Assembly: GCA_963693365.1 (NCBI GenBank)
Contig: CAVNZM010000001.1
Coordinates: forward strand, 1,364,001-1,428,000
Direction of reading: 5' to 3'
DNA length: 64,000 nt
Source of the DNA: Amoebidium appalachense
Lineage: Eukaryota > Ichthyosporea
Position numbers and translations under genes: made by a program. The notes under the pieces were generated by a model. That model had not been told where the DNA came from. It did no database searches and was given only the letters and a program-made list of their open reading frames with translations. Positions 58,192 to 64,000 of the stretch are shown piece after piece. Every line of letters begins with the position of its first letter. Position 1 is the stretch's first letter.

Positions 58192-59452
58192 CAGAGGAGG
58201 TACACGATGGTGTAGCCGGAGGCATCACAGGTACACACGAGGGCCACCTTGTAGCCACCATAGGAGGCACAGGGAGGCTCGAAGAAGTCCATGTGCCACT
58301 TGGCACCGGGGAAGGGGCACTGGGTTCTGGTGCCGGAGAATGGGGCCTTGGTGGTCTTGCCGGAGACACAACCGAAGCAGTCAGTGGTGTCAGCCACTGA
58401 GAGGGATGAGGGGACTGAGGCCTGTCACGAGGTCACCTCTCACCATCTTGGTGAGGGTGGACAGGGCACGATGGCCAAGACGGTGGTGCCAGGGCTGAGG
58501 ATCATTGTTGACCTTGACGTTGGCTACCAGAGCAGTGACGGTCCGAGGGATGGAGGGACGTATCTCATAGTCGGTGATGAAGTACAGTCCATCTGTGCCT
58601 GTGAGGGAACACACGATGTTGCCACCACGAGTGTAGAGGTAGGATGGGAATTCATCCTCATCATCGAGGTGGGCAAGGAGACCCGACTTGGAGGCCATTG
58701 AGGGTGAAATCAGGAAGGCTGGGGAGTCGGGTACGTAGAGGGTGTTGAGGCTCAGTACTGATGTTACTCCGTTGTAGGTGACGGCCAGGTTGTTGACACC
58801 ACGGTGATGTGCAGTGACGATGCCGAGGCCGTGGACGTCAGTCGGGGGGCATGGCTCAAGAGTAGAGAAGTACTCCTTTACTGGGCACACGTGGACGTTT
58901 GAAGCCGAGTCCCAGCAGGGGTCCATGGGTAGGGAGGCCGTGGTGGACACGAGGGCAAAATGCACCTCTTTGCCAGACTTGGTGCTGGCACGGTGACGAC
59001 GGGCAATTGAGCAGCCAGGTTTGTCACACTGTGTGACATGATGGTCTTCGTGACAGTAGGCACAGTCGAGGGAGCCAGTGGTCTTGGCTCGGGGTGGCTG
59101 GGAATGACGGTTACCCCCTTTACGTGGGGGGTAGGGTGACCGGGAACGATAGCCGGGGGAACGGGACCGGGAGTAATCACGGTCAACTGAGGGGGATCGA
59201 TCGGTGGGACGACCACGGGGGTGACGGGAGACGGAGCTGTCAGGTCGGGGGATCCGGTGTCTGAGGTCGTCCTTGGTGAGGACACGGCTTTGCAGGGCAC
59301 GTGCTGTTCGGACAGTGGAGGAGGACCCGGACCCAGAGTCGATGAGACCTTCACGGATCTCTGCAGCTCGGATGTCACTGATTAGACGGTTGTAGGTCTC
59401 GTAGTTGATGGTACGACGGAAGTAGTCGGCAATCATGGCCTGGATGTCGGTA
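58192..59452 (-). pseudogene. copia G gag-nucleocapsid-protease-integrase N-terminus
   Basis: From ~59452: IQAMIADYFRRTINYETYNRL (gag), an Arg/Ser-rich segment, a knuckle CAYCHEDHHVTQC, protease-like WDSASNVHVCPVKEYF, WHHRLGHRALSTLTKM, then a frameshift near 58395 and FGCVSGKTTKAPF...KWHMDFFEPPCASYGG. The protease site reads Asp-Ser-Ala where Asp-Ser/Thr-Gly is canonical; the other copies here have DSG. Ends at the inverted LTR II. Confidence 0.75.
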
Positions 59453-59469
59453 CGCGCACACACACACAC

Positions 59470-59518
<49 letters not shown>

Positions 59519-59550
59519 CCAGCTGATACCGAGTGTCCCGAGGGGAGCCC

Positions 59551-59594
<44 letters not shown>

Positions 59595-59978
59595 GGGGAA
59601 CCCCAACTAATTGATTTCTCCTTGTAGTCTTTATGGTGTCTCGTAGAGAAAGTAAACCCTGATATATAGTCACCACCCGACATCTATGTACGTGATCATG
59701 ATATACCGCTGAGGGGATATTCCGAGCAAAACCCCCCCCCATACCCGAGACTGGTTCTCTTTGCCTCGAGTAAACAGCGTAAACCCCCTAGAACATATCT
59801 ACGTTAAACTTAGCCATGGTGTTGTGTGTGCCCTATTGTCTTGTGTGGTTGTTTTGTGTTTGTTTTTTGTTTGTTTTTTTTCCTCGTTGTTTTTCTAAGG
59901 TGTAGCAAAAGCCCAGAAGGATCTGTCACCGTGTGTAACTAGCGCGAAAAACCGCACTAAAAAGAAAAGGGTGTAGCT
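58192..59978 (-). mobile_element. copia element G internal region
   Basis: Minus-strand gag 3' part, nucleocapsid, protease and start of integrase of a further copia family, framed by inverted LTR II copies. Its 5' LTR is 59979-60693; the other LTR is in the wrong orientation, so the 3' half of the element was replaced. A poly-A/T run (59554-59593) and a CA microsatellite (59456-59516) interrupt the gag region. Confidence 0.75.
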
Positions 59979-60693
59979 TGTCGTATCCTAACGTGTATGT
60001 ATTAAGAGACGCGGCACTCTTCTAAATGTACACACATGGAAAGGAACGAACGTGTACGAAAAACAGTAAAGTTTATTACTAGGCCAGGCTCCGACGGGCA
60101 ACCTGAGATCCATACGGAACCAAGCTAAGTCACAACTGCGGCCATCAAGGCCGTGCCCTCAAAGATCATCATCACCTGGCCCCCCCACGATGCCACATTC
60201 CATACATTCCGATCTAAGGAACTCTATCGTCGGCCTGCACGAGCTAAGTCTATCGGCTCACACTAATATAAATATCATTGTCTCTCCCCTCTCCCTTCCC
60301 GGAGTGGCACCGCAGAGTCTAAATCTACATTTCATACTATCTCCCCCCCCTCCCCCCCTCTACTCTTTCCTGTACTACAATACATACATTTGGCAGACAG
60401 CACTATCTGAACTTGCCAAAATTTACAAGGGCTTCTGCTTGAACTTATTACATTCCAAAGTACTCCTACGATCTATCCTATACACTATTTCTAACCCTAT
60501 TGGTCGGCTGCTCCAGCTGACGTGGTCCTGCCCTGCGCCAGCAGAGACAAGATGCCCGCAGCTGTACAGCTGATCTTGAGGCTCCGGACTTGATCTTGAT
60601 GATCCGTGGACCCGGGCCACCCCCCCCTCCCCCCCCCCCCCCCGATCTTGATCGAAGACTTAGGATGATCTGCTGAGACGGATTAGTATATGT
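59979..60693 (-). mobile_element. LTR II, 5' LTR of copia G
   Basis: Plus-strand TGTCGTATCC...TATATGTCA (715 bp). On the minus strand it precedes the copia G internal region in the expected orientation. Contains a C-rich run near 60622-60643. Its outer end cuts copia F gag. Confidence 0.75.
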
Positions 60694-61360
60694 CACCAGA
60701 CTGGAGGGCACAGGCATCCCACTGACGGTGAAGGATGCGGATCTGATCGGGTTTGCCCTGGAGGTAGTGTTGACGGAATTTCCACATGGCCCGTTCAGGG
60801 TCCATGTCAATGCGGTGCTGGGCGACGGTAGTGAGCACAGAAGGGTCAATGTTCTGGATCATATGAAGGAGGAGGCATTGGCGGGCCTCCTTGAGTTCAG
60901 CAGCAGTATCGTAGCCGTAGAAGGGGGGTGCATCGTCAACCGCGACCGTGGTAGGGGGGACGTAGTTATCAGCGAGAACAACATCCACTAGTTTGACACC
61001 TTTGGTGCCGGTCATGATGCCGAGAAAGATTATTTATCATTGAAAGTAGGTGGTCTTACTATCGGGACCAGTTTTGCTTTCACCTTTCCACATGGTGGTT
61101 TTGTTTACGCCAGATTTGGTGGGATCCATGATTGAAAACGATCGCTAGTGGTAAGTGTGTATATGTAGCGTGTGCGGAAGCCCATAACCTGTAATTCTAT
61201 ATAAGTATTTGGGACTGGGAAGGAGAGCAGAGACACGGTGGTGCAGTGTAAAAACACCACAGACACACAACAACAAAAACACGGAACGATCGGAGCAGTG
61301 TACACAACAGACATCAATGTTTAGAGACGACTGAACTAAATTTATTTCGATCTCGTTTAT
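60694..61360 (-). mobile_element. copia element F 5' end (LTR tail, primer site, gag)
   Basis: LTR I remnant 61190-61360 (reverse complement of the LTR end), an altered primer-binding region (GCGGAAGCCCATAACCTG, with the GCTGG part deleted), gag ATG at 61129 (MDP start) and gag to 60694 including NYVPPTTVAVDDAPPFYGYD and MDPERAMWKFRQHYLQGK. A frameshift lies near 61040. Continues, after the inserted composite, at 57478. Confidence 0.72.
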
Positions 61361-62404
<1,044 letters not shown>

Positions 62405-63616
62405 GTGAGGGGCAGGGCAGCTAGAGTGACGTTGACACCTCGGGCCTGTACATCCGTCTTGGAGGTTGGCAGGTGGAGGGTGGCATGGGACAAAGTACCG
62501 GTGGGGGTGTAGCTGAAGGTCATGTCCTTCTGTTTAACGTGACGGCACGGGTCGAAGGAAGTTAGGGTTTTGGAGGTAAATTCCCCCAAACGGAGGAGAC
62601 CACAGAAACCGACGATGAGGGCCGTCCATAGCCGTCGAGTGGCCGAGGAGGCCTTGGTGGGGCACTGGCTATGGAGTAGGCTGAGGTGGGAGGGCAGGAG
62701 GGGCTCCCTGATGGATGATCGGGGTCGGATGTTGTGAGAAAGCTGCCATCTGCCCACCCCTCGGAGGAACCAGGCCAGAGACTTGTCGTGGGGGTAGGGA
62801 GCAGGGAGGCCCATGTCGAGGTGGAGTCTGGTGATGGCCGAATTGTAGCCGGCCAAGGAAGAGGCCTGTACCCCTCGTTGGGCACACCAGGCGAGAAAAA
62901 GCTGCACGGTGTGGGGGGAGGTCGGGAGGGAGGACCCGGCGGAGGATTGCAGCCGAGATGCCATACAAAAATCGATGAACACTTTTGCACCCGGGAGTAA
63001 AAGGCCCGAGAGTCGAGGTTGAGACTCAGGGCCTGGCATTCCTGCAGGGTAGTGGTGGCACGAAGCAGCTCGGCCGGAGCAAAGTGGGGAGCCAATCTGC
63101 CAGCGTTGCTCCGGAAGGGGAGATTTGGGGGGGGGGGGGGGGGTGAGCCCAGGGGATGGGATAGGAACTTGTGGACCCAGGAGGGGAAGGGGCAGGGCTC
63201 CGGTTGCAGGTAAGGTCGGAGTCGTCGGGCCCGGGGAAGTTGGTTACGAGAAATGGCATCGGCTAGAGGGTTGAGGGGTCCCGGTACGTAGGAGGCCTGT
63301 AACGTAAATTGGTATTTCATTTCCATGCGGGTGGTGAACCGAAGAAGTTTGGCCATCACAGGGTGGGGGGAAGACCGGGAGTGCAGGTCTAGGTTGGGGC
63401 CCACCCGAGAGGTGGAGGGGCCGCGATAGCCGATGTTGACACCGAATTCGACATCGTGGAGGCGCTGCGCGGCGAATGATTGGTCTGGGTAGGGGGCCAG
63501 CAGCTCCCGGAGGCGGGAGGTGTCAACGTGGTGCTGGGGCAGCGGGCGGGTCGCCGGGTCTGAGACTCGGGGGAAGGGGTGGTTAGCAAGGGTGGGCACC
63601 TTCGGGGAGATCCCTG

Positions 63617-63671
<55 letters not shown>

Positions 63672-63741
63672 CAGGGCCCCGGGGGGTTAGAGTAGGGCAG
63701 CTGGGCTCGAGGGAGGGTTTGCAGGGAGGGCAGCGGGGTTT
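62405..63741 (-). mobile_element. Ngaro-like element E4, RT-deleted and truncated
   Basis: Minus strand: the leader of the RT frame with its C tract (63620-63668 on the plus strand as ~49 G), a jump from VGPNL directly to DLHSRSSPHP (all of RT and most of RNase H lost), the RNase H tail, a 17 bp C tract (63127-63143), and a recombinase cut at 62405 by LTR III. As in E3 the RNase H tail is in frame with the recombinase (PLGSPPPP). Its deletion breakpoints differ from those in E3. Confidence 0.82.
62562..63599 (-). pseudogene. E4 RNase H tail-recombinase fusion, frameshifted
   Basis: Begins in the RT leader, passes through the ISRNQLPRARRLRP RNase H end and polyproline into the recombinase N-terminus. 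A one-base deletion near 62985 shifts the frame, after which the true recombinase sequence continues in another frame to 62405 (FCGLLRLGEF, with Leu-Gly where others have Ser-Gly). The catalytic His-Arg and Tyr region is missing. Non-functional. Confidence 0.75.
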
Positions 63742-63946
63742 TGGATTTTGTCCTGGTGCAGAGACTAGCGATCTTGCTGGCCTTGAGATCACAACCTAAC
63801 CACTGCCGATGGTTGTGATGACGCCAGTAAAGGCGTGCTGGATTTTACCCCACGAGAAGAGGATGAGATAAAATGATCCCGACGGGATTTGAACCCACGA
63901 CCCCTCTTTCTCCGGTCGAGTGCTCTACCAACTGAGCTACGAGATC
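63742..63946 (-). mobile_element. Probable tRNA-derived SINE
   Basis: On the minus strand a tRNA-like head (63946-63875) is followed by ~130 bp of unrelated body (GGGGTAAAATCCAGCACGCC, GGTTGTGATCTCAAGG) ending near AAAATCCAAAA. Both Pol III promoter boxes are conserved in the head. The head-body-A-rich tail layout is that of a SINE. Only one copy lies in the window, so the body could be ordinary flanking sequence. Confidence 0.45.
63875..63946 (-). tRNA. tRNA-like sequence, probably a pseudogene or SINE head
   Basis: 72 nt cloverleaf: the acceptor stem GATCTCG pairs with CGGGATC, D arm GCTC/GAGC, T arm GTGGG/CCCGT with loop TTCAAAT. A box TAGCTCAGTTGG and B box GGTTCAAATCC are good. The anticodon stem has two mismatches (CTCGA against AAGAG), position 33 is C in place of T, and the nominal anticodon GGA does not match the body type expected for tRNA-Ser. 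It is unlikely to be a working tRNA. Confidence 0.5.
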
Positions 63947-64000
63947 GGTTAAGATCTCGCAGGCCACCAGCCAGATCATGATCTGATTCATGCAATCGGA

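Noticed and set aside
63875-63946. Functional tRNA-Ser(GGA)
   Set aside because: Short variable arm, mismatched anticodon stem and C33 are incompatible with a working tRNA-Ser.

Overview
The window is eukaryotic nuclear DNA that is very rich in retrotransposons. It holds intron-containing Golgi glycosyltransferase genes, copia-type LTR elements, tyrosine-recombinase (Ngaro/DIRS-like) elements, many microsatellites and unusually long C/G homopolymers. An animal-like initiator tRNA-Met complement in the copia primer site, an EXT-type GT64 gene, and embedded mitochondrial fragments that read TGA as Trp together suggest an opisthokont, perhaps a holozoan protist such as an ichthyosporean. The organism is an inference, not a sequence match.

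Positions 1-17246 are a compositionally distinct AT-rich block interrupted by retroelements at 4694-6967 and 7384-10770. It holds arrays of short tandem repeats, many copies of a double-hairpin unit, a ~600 bp palindrome centred near 2150 with a half copy near 15000, and decayed, rearranged pieces of mitochondrial cox1, cox3 and atp6 (15.49-16.66 kb). I read it as mitochondrial DNA inserted in the nucleus, probably from a mitochondrial genome with linear, repeat-ended or fragmented chromosomes. A chimeric assembly is the main alternative.

Positions 18.4-29.2 kb hold two host genes in head-to-head orientation. On the minus strand is a four-exon type II membrane protein with two tandem GT31/GT67-like domains, the second having lost its DxD motif (19543-22590). 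On the plus strand is a four-exon EXTL2-like GT64 glycosyltransferase (23517-29127). Reading frame is kept across all six introns, and the end of GT64 exon 3 with its splice donor is present in three tandem copies.

Positions 29.6-63.7 kb are nested retroelements. Two near-complete Ngaro-like elements (30958-36288 minus, 36665-42076 plus) lie head-to-head. Each has gag with zinc knuckles, RT-RNase H and a tyrosine recombinase, with terminal repeats in the order A1-ORFs-B1-A2-C-B2. Other copies lost most or all of RT-RNase H but kept the recombinase. Downstream are at least six copia copies, mostly frameshifted or truncated, and often joined through antiparallel LTRs. The right edge has a tRNA-like sequence that probably heads a SINE.
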